Assembly (NCBI RefSeq): GCF_028453695.1
Contig: NC_135777.1
Coordinates: 20,015,714-20,079,713, forward strand
Reading direction: 5' to 3'
DNA length: 64,000 nucleotides
Source: Augochlora pura
Lineage: Eukaryota; Arthropoda; Insecta; Hymenoptera; Halictidae
Shown here: in pieces, positions 22,451 to 34,060 of the stretch
Position numbering within the stretch: the stretch's first letter is position 1
Layout of the letters: the number at the start of each line of letters is the position of its first letter
The notes under the pieces: generated by a model
The model's database searches: none
The model's input: only the letters and a program-made list of their open reading frames with translations
Told to the model about the DNA's origin: nothing
Translations under genes and position numbers: made by a program

Positions 22451-23548
22451 AAAAACCACGAGGTGAGCCACGATCGGCTGGCGTAAGCACGGTTGACACG
22501 GCGAACCGGACCGTGAGCCGTTAAAAAGAGAGGCGAAGAAAAGAAGAGCAGATCGGAGAAGCGCTTAGCTGGAATACCAACGCCGACGCTCCGTCTCTAA
22601 GCGTCCGCTTCTCTCCGGATGACATCACTCGCTCGCTCCGTGACCGAGTTCGTTTGATTTAAACACGCGGGTTCGACGATCCGAGTGGGTAGTCGTTTGA
22701 AATATCACGTAACCCGCATATTGCATTCCGCGCGGCGAATTATTGCCGACGCGAGTATATCGATCAGCGGCGCCCGGTTTCGCGCGGAAACGCGGCGAAA
22801 CTCCGCCGATCGTCCCAGGACCTTTATCTGCCCGCCGGTGCTGGACCTAGCTAGAAAATCGCGTAACGTATGGCCGACCAGAGAAATTAATATAGAGAGA
22901 GGGAGGAGAGTTACTGGATAACCGGGGAAACAATTTGAAAATAATGTATAAATTATCTACGGCGCTTGCAACGACAGTCGCGGCGAAAGTAAACACCTTT
23001 CTATTATCTCGTTGCGCAATTCTTTATCTTTCAGTCTTGGGTACCGTATTAAAGACAGTAAGGTATGGACAGTTTGATTGAAAACCTGGTATCTTATACA
23101 TTTTCATAGAGTCCCTTATCGAAGCACTTGTCTCATGATTTATTATACAGCTGCGACGATTGGTCGACCTTTTTGCATTTTATTCGATAGTTAAACATTG
23201 ATCTTGGGAATGGACAATTTTATTCCAATTAATAGAATCGAATACTTTCATAATTATATGAATTCTGAAATCATAAATTCTGTTCGAAATCTTTGTTACA
23301 TATTAGTAGATCTAATTTCGAGTTTTCAATATCTATTTTCACCGTGATATATTCGAACTAAATTTTGTTAAAATGTTTCAAGGGGACATTCACCATGATC
23401 AATTTATCTCTCTAGATCCATTACCATTGATCAAATTATTAAGAGTTGCTGGTGATTTTGGGGTTAATTTTCGACGCTCAATGTCTTTGTGAAATAAATA
23501 TTGATCAGTTAAGACATAACCTAAAAGTATTAGGTCATTCAATATTAA
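22451..23548. other. GC-rich 5' flank of the candidate gene, then AT-rich trough
   Basis: About 22451-22900 is GC-rich and would hold the promoter of the minus-strand candidate; no TATA box is evident in a sensible position. A hairpin lies at 22555-22617. About 23010-23548 is AT-rich and empty up to the TTAA before the next element. Confidence 0.45.
22555..22617. repeat. Imperfect hairpin upstream of the candidate gene
   Basis: GGAGAAGCGCTTAG (from about 22555) pairs with CTAAGCGTCCGCTTCTC (ending about 22615). This gives eight GAGAAGCG pairs plus five CTTAG pairs, with a 4-base bulge and a loop of about 28 bases. It lies 100-170 bases upstream of the minus-strand ATG, so it could be in a 5' untranslated region or be a small inverted-repeat relic. 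Confidence 0.5.
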
Positions 23549-23788
23549 TCCTTTGCACGTGAGTGGTGAGTCAGTGGTGAGCCATTAAAATTGTTCTATT
23601 ACGTCCCAAGATTATTTATAGCAATAATGTTTAGCTTTAAAAAATTGTTAAATAGTGGAACCGTTGGTATGAGTCAGAAAGATCAGTTTCGTATGCATAA
23701 TAGTGCACTTTGTTATGTAAAATGGAAATGCTATGAGCCGGAAAGATAGTTTCTGATTTACAGTTAAAATGGCTTCGATTGCGAAGGA
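23549..23788 (+). mobile_element. piggyBac-like MITE, subfamily A (copy 2, most intact)
   Basis: A 240-bp element flanked by perfect TTAA on both sides (23545-23548 and 23789-23792). The ends are TCCTTTGCACGTGAG and, in reverse, TCCTTCGCAATCGAAG, a short imperfect terminal inverted repeat. TTAA duplication and CCYT-type ends are the hallmark of the piggyBac superfamily. There is no open frame of useful length, so it is non-autonomous. Related copies are at 18784-19015 and 48897-49041. Confidence 0.75.
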
Positions 23789-25600
23789 TTAAATGCTTTA
23801 CTCTAAGGATTAAATACATTACTCTAGAAATTAAATACTTTAATCTATAATTTTGCTATAGAATCTACGGATTTCCTGCACAACAATCCAGAACTTTAAA
23901 CAATCTTTTGCCCGAAGTTTTCTGAATTCTAGTGCGACAGTTCGCAGGAAACAGGACACGCGGGATCGAATCACGACCGATCGAGCGCAGCGGTCGCACG
24001 GTCGATCCCCCGGGTGGAAATTAAAGGCGGCGAAAGGGTGGGAGGAAGTCTACTTTTAAGTGGCACTTCTGATCGTCTCCACCGTGGCGGAAAGGTGGCT
24101 CCGAACGGCTCCAATCGAATCGGTAACGAACGATTCGAGATACGGTCGAGGGCGTTATGTAGGACCACACACGAGGCGTCCGCGCTATCCTCGACCCGGT
24201 CCCACCAGGTAATGTTTCTTTTAAGTGCGAACACAAATTGTAACTGAGACGATGGGCTTTCGTCCTTCTCCCCTGCGCGGGGCCCCGTAGCCCAGGCCAC
24301 GGGTCGAGAAATATCTGGCGGATCCGATTTCAAAAGCCGTTCGTTTGGATTCACGATTGTACGAGGGACCCGGAGAGCACGGAACGTGTCGCGGCATTGA
24401 CCAACCAACCCTCCGCCTCGCGTTCTCTTTTCACCCTGCGCGACCGTAATCCCTTTCCCCCCCCTCCTTGAAAGGTGTTACATAGGGGAACCGCGGACCG
24501 TGTCGCCGATTTATTTCGCAGCCGTGATCGAGAACGGACGGCTCCTTGAGGAACCACGAACTACAGTTACGGGAGGGATGCGCCACCCGGCGCTATTTAT
24601 CTCGGTTAGGGGATACTCGTCCATTCGGCGAGACGGTAGAGAAATTATTCATTTTTCATTTGGCACGATTCTAACTTTAAGAGGAGAATCGTGGCGACTT
24701 CATTTTGCCCTTAAAATATGGGGGAAGGTACTTTGCGACACCGTATAAAAAATATTTGCATCTCTATGGAAAGTGTCAAACTTGGCACTTTTTCGACGTG
24801 AAGTGATACAATTATAATTATTAATTGTAAGTTAGTAATTCCATACTCTTATGTATTGACATGTATGAAAAAATATTTAATTATTATTTAGCACATATCA
24901 CAAAATTCAAGCTTTTGCTATGAAACCAATTAAAACAATTAGAATTTTCTAATGCAAGCTCTCATCTCTCGAGATGCAAGCCCCCGAATCAAGCTCTCGA
25001 ATAAAAATCTCGAGATCGCTATAATTTCAATTACAATTGCGTCACTTCGTACATACAAAATTATTCATCTGACAAGAGTTTATCGTAACGCTTTCGCCGA
25101 GAAACAATCGTCGACGGTTATTTCGGCCGAGACTTTACGACTCGCGACTATACGAGCTTCCGGAGGTACACGTTGCGTGAATTCGCCGAAGTATATATTC
25201 AATATTAAGTTTCGTTTATCGGAGGCGAAATAAGGAACCCTAAGTACCCGGCGCTCGGACGGTTAAGATTAAACTCTCATCCACGGATTAAATGGAGGAG
25301 AACCCGGCGAGCGTGTAATCGAAGCGTAATCGGGACCGCGGTTTAATCCGCGAATTATTGTGCCCGGTCCGGTTCGCTTTCGGGAATCTCCGAGACGATC
25401 GCCGCACTCACGCCGCATTCTCGCCGCACTCTCGAAACTCAATTCGGCTCGGAAACACCGGCAGAATTCATACGTTTTTACGACAGCGACGAGCACCGTC
25501 CGTTGAGAAAAAGATCGCACAATTTTCTGTCAAAGAGCGTGGAGGATAAATGCTCCGATCTTGACCTGCGCACCCGTAATTTTCTGAACTAAAGTCGATC
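23789..25600. other. Two CpG-rich blocks with an AT-rich gap, no gene seen
   Basis: About 23930-24650 and 25080-25600 are CpG-rich, and about 24730-25070 is AT-rich. A 145-codon minus-strand frame (23971-24408) and others overlap on both strands without family likeness. Nothing else stands out. Confidence 0.5.
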
Positions 25601-26510
25601 ACTCGAAATTATCGAATGGATCACTCGGTGACATTTAATACTCCCTAATTTTATTAGGATTAGCAGAACGTAAAAAGGGTTGATAACACAGCATTGATTT
25701 AGCACAGACTGACTATTTAATTTTAATATAACTGAATATAGTAAAAATAGAGAAGAATTAAGTAAAAATATAAAATTTTTAGGCTGCCAGTGCGTCCCAT
25801 TTTTTAACCGCTGGAAATCATTTCCATGTCTCGCGAAAACGTTACCAGTGCAAAACGAATTGCATTCTCTAAACCAACAACGTTCCCATGAAATTTCCTC
25901 CGCGTCTCGGACTGCATTTGGGCAAACAGCGCGCAACGATCATAGGTCCGAGGTAACGTGTAATCGTGCGTTTTCCATCGCGGCGTACGCACGCGAGCAC
26001 GCACGCGCACAAGGTGGGCCATCGTCTCGGAAGGAAGCGTCGCGCAGTGTCACGCGAGGCTTCGTTTCCACGCGGTGTGCAATTATGATTGTGTGCCCCC
26101 GGTGTTACGCCACGTGGCACTTTCGCACGCCACGCCTTCGGGGGGGAACCGACCGGCGCGCAGGTCGCGTGCCAATTATAGGAAAAGCGACTTTTTTTTT
26201 TGCTCGCGCGATTGCAGCGAATTCCTGCGCGACCCGGCGTGTCAAGGTGCGCTCGTCACACGCCAAAACAAGTTTCGACGGGCGTTCCTGCCCTTTTTCT
26301 CCCCGCAGGCCGTTTCGGCTTCGCTCCTTTTTTTCCCCGGGGCCGTGGAAAAACGCGGCGCGCGAGCCTCGCCGATGCGTCAAATTCGTGAGATCGCGCG
26401 TTCCTTCCCGTTTCGTCCGGTCGATGTTGCGGTCAGGAAAATTGTCGCATGGTTGTGTGGAAATACACCGACTCTACGAAGAATTGTTTCGAAATATTTG
26501 CTTCTATGAT
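25601..26510. other. CpG-rich block with a long open frame of doubtful meaning
   Basis: A plus-strand frame of 228 codons (25848-26534) starts at GTG. It is Arg/Ser/Ala-rich, overlaps frames in the other readings and has no recognisable domain. It runs through a T-homopolymer and ends just inside the AT-rich repeat. I judge it chance. A short AT-rich gap lies at 25620-25800. Confidence 0.5.
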
Positions 26511-26780
26511 TTGTTGACATATTTACTGTTTTAATTCTCTGCAATACTTGCTCTTTTAATTCATATTTTAAAATGTTTTCAAATATTTTGCCTTTTCAAT
26601 TTTTGTAATTTTTACGCTTTTGGATTCTTGATATATTTAGTCTTTTAATTTATTGACATATTTACTGCTTCAATTCTCTGCGATATCTGTCCTTTTAATT
26701 CATATTTTAAAATGTTTTCAGATATTTCAGTCTTTCCAATTTTTGTAATTTTCAGTCTTTCCAATTTTTGCAATTTTTAC
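26511..26780. repeat. AT-rich tandem duplication, 139-bp offset, with shorter internal repeats
   Basis: About 75 bases starting at TTGACATATTTACTG (near 26513) recur 139 bases later, near 26652, with few differences; the shared core is CATATTTTAAAATGTTTTCA. Inside and after it a shorter degenerate unit (CTTTCCAATTTTTGTAATTT) repeats. This looks like a decayed AT-rich minisatellite with a later segmental duplication. Confidence 0.75.
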
Positions 26781-26945
26781 TCTTTCCGTTTATTGAAATT
26801 TGTACTCTTTTAATTTATTAATTGATTGAAATAACTATACTTCTATGTTCTAGAAATATTCGCTCTTTCAATACTTCTTATATTTTTTTCGTTATAAATA
26901 GAGATCCTCAGTTTACTGAATTTGCTTTAAGTGTTCTAAAATTAT
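26781..26945. other. AT-rich DNA between repeat and TIR element
   Basis: AT-rich; a few further degenerate CTCTTT-containing units continue the preceding minisatellite to about 26870. Nothing else seen. Confidence 0.5.
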
Positions 26946-27085
26946 TAATACTAAACTTACGAAATTTCACTAATATTTTATGTATTATAAAAAACGACTA
27001 ATAAATATTATTATTCGTCAAAGACAATTTTAAAGCGACAATTATGGAATCGGTCATTTTGACCGCCGCGATAGACTCAGTGTTA
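26946..27085. mobile_element. Small TIR element with GGTCANTTTGACC box (copy 2)
   Basis: The left end TAATACTAAACTTAC and reversed right end TAACACTGAGTCTAT form a weak terminal inverted repeat (10 of 15 positions). Just inside the right end is CGGTCATTTTGACCG, matching the box at the same place in the 896-1065 element. The interior is AT-rich and non-coding. It is more decayed than copy 1, and the call rests mainly on the shared right-end layout. Confidence 0.5.
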
Positions 27086-27819
27086 CCATCTCGCTCTTAC
27101 AGCTATTAATTTATAGCCCGAAAATACGAAATAATAAAATACAGTTCGAACAGATGACAGTATCGCGACTGTCCTTTCAAAATGTCGAACGAACGGAAAC
27201 TTCCGTGTAGGGCGCAGCTGCGCAGTTAGGAACCGAAGAAGCCGCCTCGTGGTCGTAACAGTCGCCGATAAATTTCCGAAACCGTTAAAAACACAACATT
27301 GGAGGCAATTGTAACAAACCGCGGACAGTGCTTGGTAACGAGACAACCCCGCATAATTTACAGCTTCTTATCGTAATTACCATCGTATTAAACCGAGCGC
27401 CGCCGCGTAAACCACGAAAATTATAACCATATCGAGAATTTACGAGGATGTTAAGAACGGCGGACGTATTAATCGGTGTATTATACTTGCCGAATTAACG
27501 AGGGATACTTAACGGCACGCGGGATGATTTCCAATGGGCCGGGAACGCGCGCGGGCTCGCGCCGCGCGCAGACCACGAGGATGAGATACGCCCGTTTCCG
27601 TCGACTTTATTCTCATTGTCGGCGCGTATCGAATTGTTTCCCAATAGCTATTCGTTCGGCCGATTTTACGCCGGGTTACAAGATGCCGCTGGCGAAAGTA
27701 GCAAATCCACCGCCGACGCACGGCCGGCAAATTCGAAAGTTTCGCTTTAAAAGAAACGTAAAAAGTTTACGAGGCGATCGCTGATAACACCTGCGCGACA
27801 TTTTTCCCGGGCCTTGCCC

Positions 27820-27850
27820 GCGGCGGCGGCGGCGGCGTCGTCGTCGTCGG
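27820..27850. repeat. (CGG)n(CGT)n triplet repeat
   Basis: About five CGG triplets run directly into about five CGT triplets. On the minus strand the frame reads as poly-Arg, which is a product of the repeat. Confidence 0.85.
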
Positions 27851-28038
27851 TGGACGCCCGGTGACCCCGGAGGAGACGTCGCGGTACGTCGTGACGCGAG
27901 AACGGTCCCCTTTTTAACGATGCAAACGGGGGCCCCCGATCTGCGACCCGTTACCGGGGCCTCTCTCCGCGCACCGTGGCCGGCGTACTTTAAGCCCGAT
28001 CGCTTCTGAAAATTCATTTCTCGCGCGGCGATAATTTA

Positions 28039-28075
28039 CCGGGGGCCATTATCATAAAATGTGGAAGGCCCCCGG
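28039..28075. repeat. Perfect 9-bp GC hairpin
   Basis: CCGGGGGCC (28039-28047) and GGCCCCCGG (28067-28075) are exact reverse complements around a 19-base AT-rich loop. It is very stable for its length. Function unknown. Confidence 0.7.
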
Positions 28076-28940
28076 GTCGGCGTTTTAAGTTATGAAAGCG
28101 ACGCTCGCCGCCGGGCAGCATTAAAACGCGCGGTTTAATCGCCCGGGACTCGCCGATCAATTGCCAAGATTATTCGAAACCGTATCGGGGACGCCGTCGC
28201 CCCGCTCTCCTGTCTCTCCGTCTGCGGCGCGTGGGTCGCCTTTGACCCCTTAGGACGTTCCTCACTCTCGTTTCTGCCGCGCGATCCAAGAAAAATCCAT
28301 TTGTCGATTGATTTCGTTGAAACAATTCTATCGATTGGCTCGCGATAATTTTGTAACCACGCTTTTCAAGCGGGTGGATTAAAATTATTTATATACGTGA
28401 ATAGATTGTTTGACCAGTTGGCTGTCTTCGACGCGAATATTCGTCATGACTGAATTGAAAGATTTCGTGTTATGAGAGATGCTAAGAAAATTGTTTAAAT
28501 TCAAATTTTAGTGTATACTAAAATTTATTCGTTAACTTTAAGATATTTTTAATACTGAGAGAAAGAAATAAAAAGCTGTAAATAATTATAATAGGAACAC
28601 TGCATATCAATAGCTGGGTTTCTGTTCCAAAATTCATGAAGGTAAAGGGATGGATATAATTAGATATAAAATTATTTAAAAATATTAGTAACGTAATGAA
28701 GACCAAGCTTAAATGAAAAGAGAATGGCTTTTCGATAAAGCAACATCAATTTATCCAACAATATCTCAATATCTATAAACGCGAAACCCAAACAATTTTT
28801 TTAAAAATGAACAAATATGACTGTATTCAAATTTTAATTATACGCTAAAACACTTTGCACCAATCCTTTATCCTCTGTTATTATAACTTCCCAATTTCCA
28901 TCGTTCCAGAAAAATCAAATAATTTGTTAGCCGTTAACGC

Positions 28941-31250
28941 GCGTCGTTATTAGACAGAGGCAGCGCTGGAAGATGCTGACGCGGCTTGCTGTTCGTCGTA
29001 AAACGGTAATATTTATCCGATTTTGATTCGTCAATAGTCTGAGGCATGCTGTTTACGTTGCCGGGCTGCTGCACCTTGTGAACATCGGCTCGCAAGGGCT
29101 AGGTCTCCGGGGGCATTTAATCGCGCGCCTTATGTGGACCACACCGAAGGCGATACAGCCCCGGCGGATATCATCGAGCCGCGTTATCGCGACCTATTAG
29201 ACACGCTTGTAGTCTTACGACCTGTCGTAACCGAGGCCACTACGTCGCTTTACCAGTTCTCGACTTACAACGAAAGAGGGCCCCGGGGTCGAGGGTCGGT
29301 TCTTCGGCCGGCCGGGACTACCGGTAACCGGAGGATCACCGTGGAAGGCGACTCTCCGTCAGGTGTGTCCTTGACCGCTGCCGATCGAGAGATCGACGTC
29401 GCGCGCGGTACCCGCGAATAATTAATCGACGATGCCCGCGCGCCGGCCATCGGACACACACCGCCATCGCCGCGCTCGATACCGGAGTTTCATCACCTTC
29501 GAACATTCTTTCCGCGTACTAATGAACGGTTTTACGAGCATCGAACTGGACGGAGGCAGTAACGTTCGGCCGGCCGGAAGATGTGCCGAGAATATAAATC
29601 TTCTTCACGAACGGGCGGACGGAAAAAAACTTGGCTAATAGTTTCTTAACGTTCGGTGATCCGAGATGAAAATTGAGAAGTATTATCGATATATTTAAGA
29701 ACATAAGGCGGTGTTATTTTTGTTCGAAAGAGTCGAGAAGGAAATGCTGTGAGAGGGCTTCGAGGAGCAAGGGAAAAGTCTGAATTTGCCGGTGTTAAAA
29801 TTCCGCGGATGTTCCACGCGTCTCGCGGATCGATCCGGCTGGATGCATTAAGAGTTACGATCGTTTTCCATGGGTCTATGGTCGAGCGGATCGAGAAACG
29901 AACGTGTTTTTTTTCGTGGAAATAATCCCACGGCCGGGTCGTTGATTCTTGCTGCTCGAAAATCCGGGCAAGGCGCTTCCCTCTCTCTCTCTCTCTCTCT
30001 CTCTTTTTCTCTCTTTCTCTGAGCAGAGGTCTCCAGATGCGTTGACCTCGGGGAGACCATTAAATGATGAATATTACCGGCAATTACGAGTATCCCAGTC
30101 ATTGTGCGTGTGAATCGACCGAGGCAGAGCCGCGTGTTCGGCCGTTATCGTGCACACGCACACGCGCGACCGTACGGGGTGAGAGTGCGGATTGAAAAAA
30201 AGAAAAGACAACCGGTTGTGCTATGCGCACGGGATCATAGAGCCCCACTCTCGTAAGCGACCTCTTCGCGGCTCCGCCGCGGGAAGATGACATCGGGGTT
30301 CTCAACCTGCGGCGGGACGTGACTTCGGTCAGCGGGGATCATTTTCGCGATTTCAGTCGGTTTTAATCATTGAGAATTTCTGGGGTAGTTTCTACTGTTT
30401 TACGATGTTATATAGTGTTGGATTTTCTAGTTCAATTTTCTACGGGACGCTGCTTTTGTAATATGTTAGATACCAGCTTTGGGGACAGGAATCATAGTTA
30501 CGATATCAATTAGCTTTATTTTCCGGAAAATGTTCCTCCGGGATTACATCGAATGTATGTATTTAACTGGTCAAATGTATTGTATAGAATATTTCGATAT
30601 TGTACAGTGTTAGATTTTCTAATTCAGCCATAGAAAAATTATAAATTCTTTCAGCATCGTGTTATACAGTATGTTATATGGCACTAAATAAACACATAGA
30701 AAATTATTTCAATTTTTCTAGCACTAGATTATGGATGAAGTATAATACCAAAGAATTTACAATTAATTTTATACGATTTTCAAGTTGTTATATCGAATAA
30801 CGAAAGAAACATATATCTGCAAAACTTCTACAGTTTGCAATAAATAGAAAGAATATTTTGTGATATTCTTGATAGTATAATGATAGTGTAAAGTGTTCTT
30901 TGTTAAGTTTAAACAATTGGAAATTAATTTTTCATTAAATTTTTAATTGTATGAAGAAATCCAAAAGATATTTGGAAAAATCATAGATTTTATTATCATA
31001 AGAAAATTCCACGAAAGCGAGAGGATTGCAGTACCAGCTTGATAAATATGTATATTACGGTCGGACGATTAAATAAACGTCATTTCTACGTCATTTTCGA
31101 TATCATTATTTCTACGTAACGCAACAAAAAGGAAGCACCTGAGGAACGAACTACGGAAGGAATTGACATAAAACTTTTCCATCCTTATTGCTTTTATAAT
31201 TCGTTAAAATACATAAACGTTCCTCGCAGATCATTATCACCTTTTATCGA
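28941..31250. other. CpG-rich block with CT repeat, then AT-rich trough
   Basis: About 28940-30350 is CpG-rich. About 30360-31250 is AT-rich, and a related stretch (GTGTT, A or G, GATTTTCTA) occurs near 30415 and 30607, a weak direct repeat. No gene seen; short frames on both strands are rejected. Confidence 0.5.
29978..30020. repeat. (CT)n microsatellite
   Basis: About eleven uninterrupted CT units, followed by CT-rich sequence to about 30020. Confidence 0.9.
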
Positions 31251-32266
31251 GTCTTGGTCATCTAGATTAATCAGGTTCCCCAACCAATTATAAATTAACC
31301 TAGCTCATTAGTTCGAGACCCAATCGTACACTATCGCTGCGTTAACCATAGCAGCGACTTTTAACAGAAAGAGCCGATCGTCGCGATGAGAAAACCAGGA
31401 AAGCCACAGCCGGTGATAAAAGCGATCGCGCGGAATCATCGTATCGATCAGCGTTGGGAAATCACGCGACGCAACGACAGCAGAGCCCGTACACGGACGT
31501 TTCAGCGGTCGATCGCGGGGTCGCATTAGGGCTAGCGCTCGGTGGCTATAATTTTCTCGTGAACCACTTCCTCTAATTAATGCGCCGTTTCTCTCGCGTT
31601 AATCGTGTTCCCCTCGCAGTGGCAACGGTTCATCGCGATGTCTTCGGCGCGACGATGCCGGCCGAGGGTACACGATCGACCGATTCGCGGGAGCGACGGG
31701 GACAGCGCCGGCGTGGAAAGAAGCTGCGGCAAAGAACGATGAAAGGAGAACTGCGCAGAGCGGAGGGAAAGAAGGGAAAAAAAGTATCCCGCTTGTCCCG
31801 GAGCTTTGAAACCGTTCAGGCTCGCGAACAGAAAGACTACGGCCGAGCAGAATCGTCGACAAGCTCCCCTCTGACCCGACGGCGATGGCAAACGATCGGC
31901 GCGCAAGAAGCGGAGCCTGATTTATGGGCCGGTCGCGAGGGCTGCGTCTCCTCGCGAAGTCGAGCCCGGTACTTGCACGGTACCTGCATATACGTGTGTA
32001 CGCTCCTCGTCCTACGTGGGTTCCCTCTCCGTTGCTCACCGCGCGGCCTCTGTGTTTACCACGAATAACAACGTACGTGTAGAGGCGCGCACACGGTACG
32101 TGTATACAGGCATTCGCATAAGGCAAGATCTCCTTCCGGCCGGCGGCGGAGCTATCTCGATCCGCGGCGCGGGGGAAAGCTTCGCGGAGCCCGGCAAAAC
32201 GCGGCACCGGAGCCTCTCGACCGACTCCTCGGCCTCGGCTCTTGTCGTCCGCGATATCGTCGTTAC

Positions 32267-32288
32267 TCGCGCGCGCGCGCGCGCGCGA
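32267..32288. repeat. (CG)n alternating tract
   Basis: About 21 bases of uninterrupted alternating CG, among the longest in the window. Confidence 0.9.
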
Positions 32289-32641
32289 TTGCTTCCGAGA
32301 GAGCAACTATACCATGCACAGTCCCATCCCATGCGATCCCGGCTGGTACCGCGACACACAGACCGCGACCTACCGATCGCGAACCCGAGGCCCCCACCGA
32401 TCCAGCCGGTCGGTCGGTCGATCGAACGCGTGCGACGCGACGAATCGATTCCTACCGGACGAAAACAACGAGCGCGCGCGCGAGCCCGGTTTCACCGGCA
32501 CGAGCGCTTTTTCTGCCGGCGACCAGAGAGGATTTCTCTCTTTTTCCGCGGATCCTCGCTACGACGTCCTCTTTGTTCCGCTCCGCGAGGGATCGACTAG
32601 AAGCCGTCGCGTCTCGTCGCGATCCGATTCGACCCCTCGCG

Positions 32642-32642
32642 A

Positions 32643-32672
<30 letters not shown>
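32642..32672. repeat. (CT)n microsatellite
   Basis: About twelve CT units; gives Ser/Leu frames on one strand and Arg/Glu frames on the other. Confidence 0.9.
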
Positions 32673-32673
<1 letters not shown>

Positions 32674-34060
32674 CTGTTCCGATCTACTACGATCCTCCTC
32701 TCTCCGCGACTCGCCTCTGTCCTCCGTCTTTGTCCGGTTCTTTCTATGTTCCGTCTCCACCTCCTCCCCCTCTGGTCTCTAGGCTCGCCGGTAGCCGGCA
32801 GCGTTTACATTAATGTATGAGGGCAATCGTAAAGCTCGATGTGTACATACGTCTCGATCGGGGGCCCCGGCAGCCGCGCAGAGATTTTCTCGTGCGGCCG
32901 CCGGACTAAAAAAGCACACGACATGCCGCGACGACGTGTACCCGATCTAATGCACTCGCCTATCCGTCCGGAGAGGAACGCGCGGACGGCCCACCGGCGC
33001 GGCGATGCCGTAGCCGAAGCGGACGAGCGATCCGCTCTCGCACGACGGACTCACCGCGGCATTATAATGTGAAATCGTGACGGCCGGCCGACTGCCTGGA
33101 CCGGGCCGTCGTTGATTGTCCGTTTCATTATGCTGATCGCGGTTTCGTCGGTTTCGAGCAATTAACATACACGCCGGACGACCGGCCTCTGACTCCGTTC
33201 GACGAGCGGGCCTGCGATACGCCTCGAACAGCGTCAACCTGTCGTCAAAGTTTACACTTGGATCCAAGGGACTTGGATAATGGCTTATGGAAAAATTGAA
33301 AGAGGTGGGGATATTCGCGCGTAACTTCGGTGCAGTCCGAAATAGGACGTGGCGTAACCTGTGACAAAATCTTTGCTGTCCGACCAAACGATTTCGGACG
33401 GTCGTATGAGGATATGACGGTGTCCATATTCAGCCGACTGTCGAAGAATATTTACGATCGAGACGGTCGGTTTTTAAGACGTTCTTGAGGATGTTGGACT
33501 TTTCTTTTTAGCGGAAATTGTTATATAAAGTACGTAATGACAAGAAATACGCGGAAGAATAGATATGGTTCAGTAGCGTAAATGTATAAAAGTTGAATGA
33601 AATTCTGTGACAATAATACTTCTACAGTGTCACGTATCTTGGAGTTATCAATGACTGAAATTGAATGATTATTACAAAATAAAATTATTATGCAAAATAA
33701 AATTGTAAGTAACGCAAACTAAATTAAAATAAGTTGTTTTACTTCATAACAATATTATTCAATTCTTCATGTTTTCACAATTTTATTTTTCAGTTCCTCA
33801 TTTTTGTAAAAAATGCAAAAATCCACAGCCTATCACAGTTCCACTATAAACAAATTAAGAACTATTCCTCGCAGCTTCTACAACATTTAGTCATAATCAC
33901 GCGCTCAGATTCAGTAAAAAAAAAAAGGAAGTATTGGCACATAAGAACCTAGTCTTCAGATCCAACATTTAAGGGTAGTATTCGCTCCACCAATACTAAC
34001 ACTGCTAGACCCCGTTCAGATAACAAACTATCACTATCCAACCCTAAATATTTTTGTAAA

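Larger units (their letters stand above)
27086..28940. other. CpG-rich block with triplet repeats and GC hairpin, then AT-rich trough
   Basis: About 27090-28350 is CpG-rich with a (CGG)n(CGT)n run at 27820-27850 and a hairpin at 28039-28075. About 28360-28930 is AT-rich and empty. The 113-codon minus-strand frame across the triplet repeat (27676-28017) is Arg-rich because of the repeat. Confidence 0.5.
31251..34060. other. Long CpG-rich block (possible promoter-like DNA), then AT-rich trough
   Basis: About 31560-33450 is one of the most CpG-dense stretches. It holds a (CG)n tract at 32267-32288 and a (CT)n tract at 32642-32672. A 235-codon minus-strand frame (31599-32306) and 190-codon plus-strand frames overlap one another, are Arg/Ser-rich and, in the longest case, lack internal methionine. 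None is convincing. The block could be a CpG-rich promoter or untranslated exon. About 33480-34060 is AT-rich. Confidence 0.45.

Noticed and set aside
25848..26534. 228-codon plus-strand open frame
   Set aside because: GTG start, Arg/Ser-rich, runs from CpG-rich DNA into an AT-rich repeat, no recognisable domain.
31599..32306. 235-codon minus-strand open frame
   Set aside because: No methionine after the start, Arg/Ser-rich, and covered by long plus-strand frames. No family likeness.
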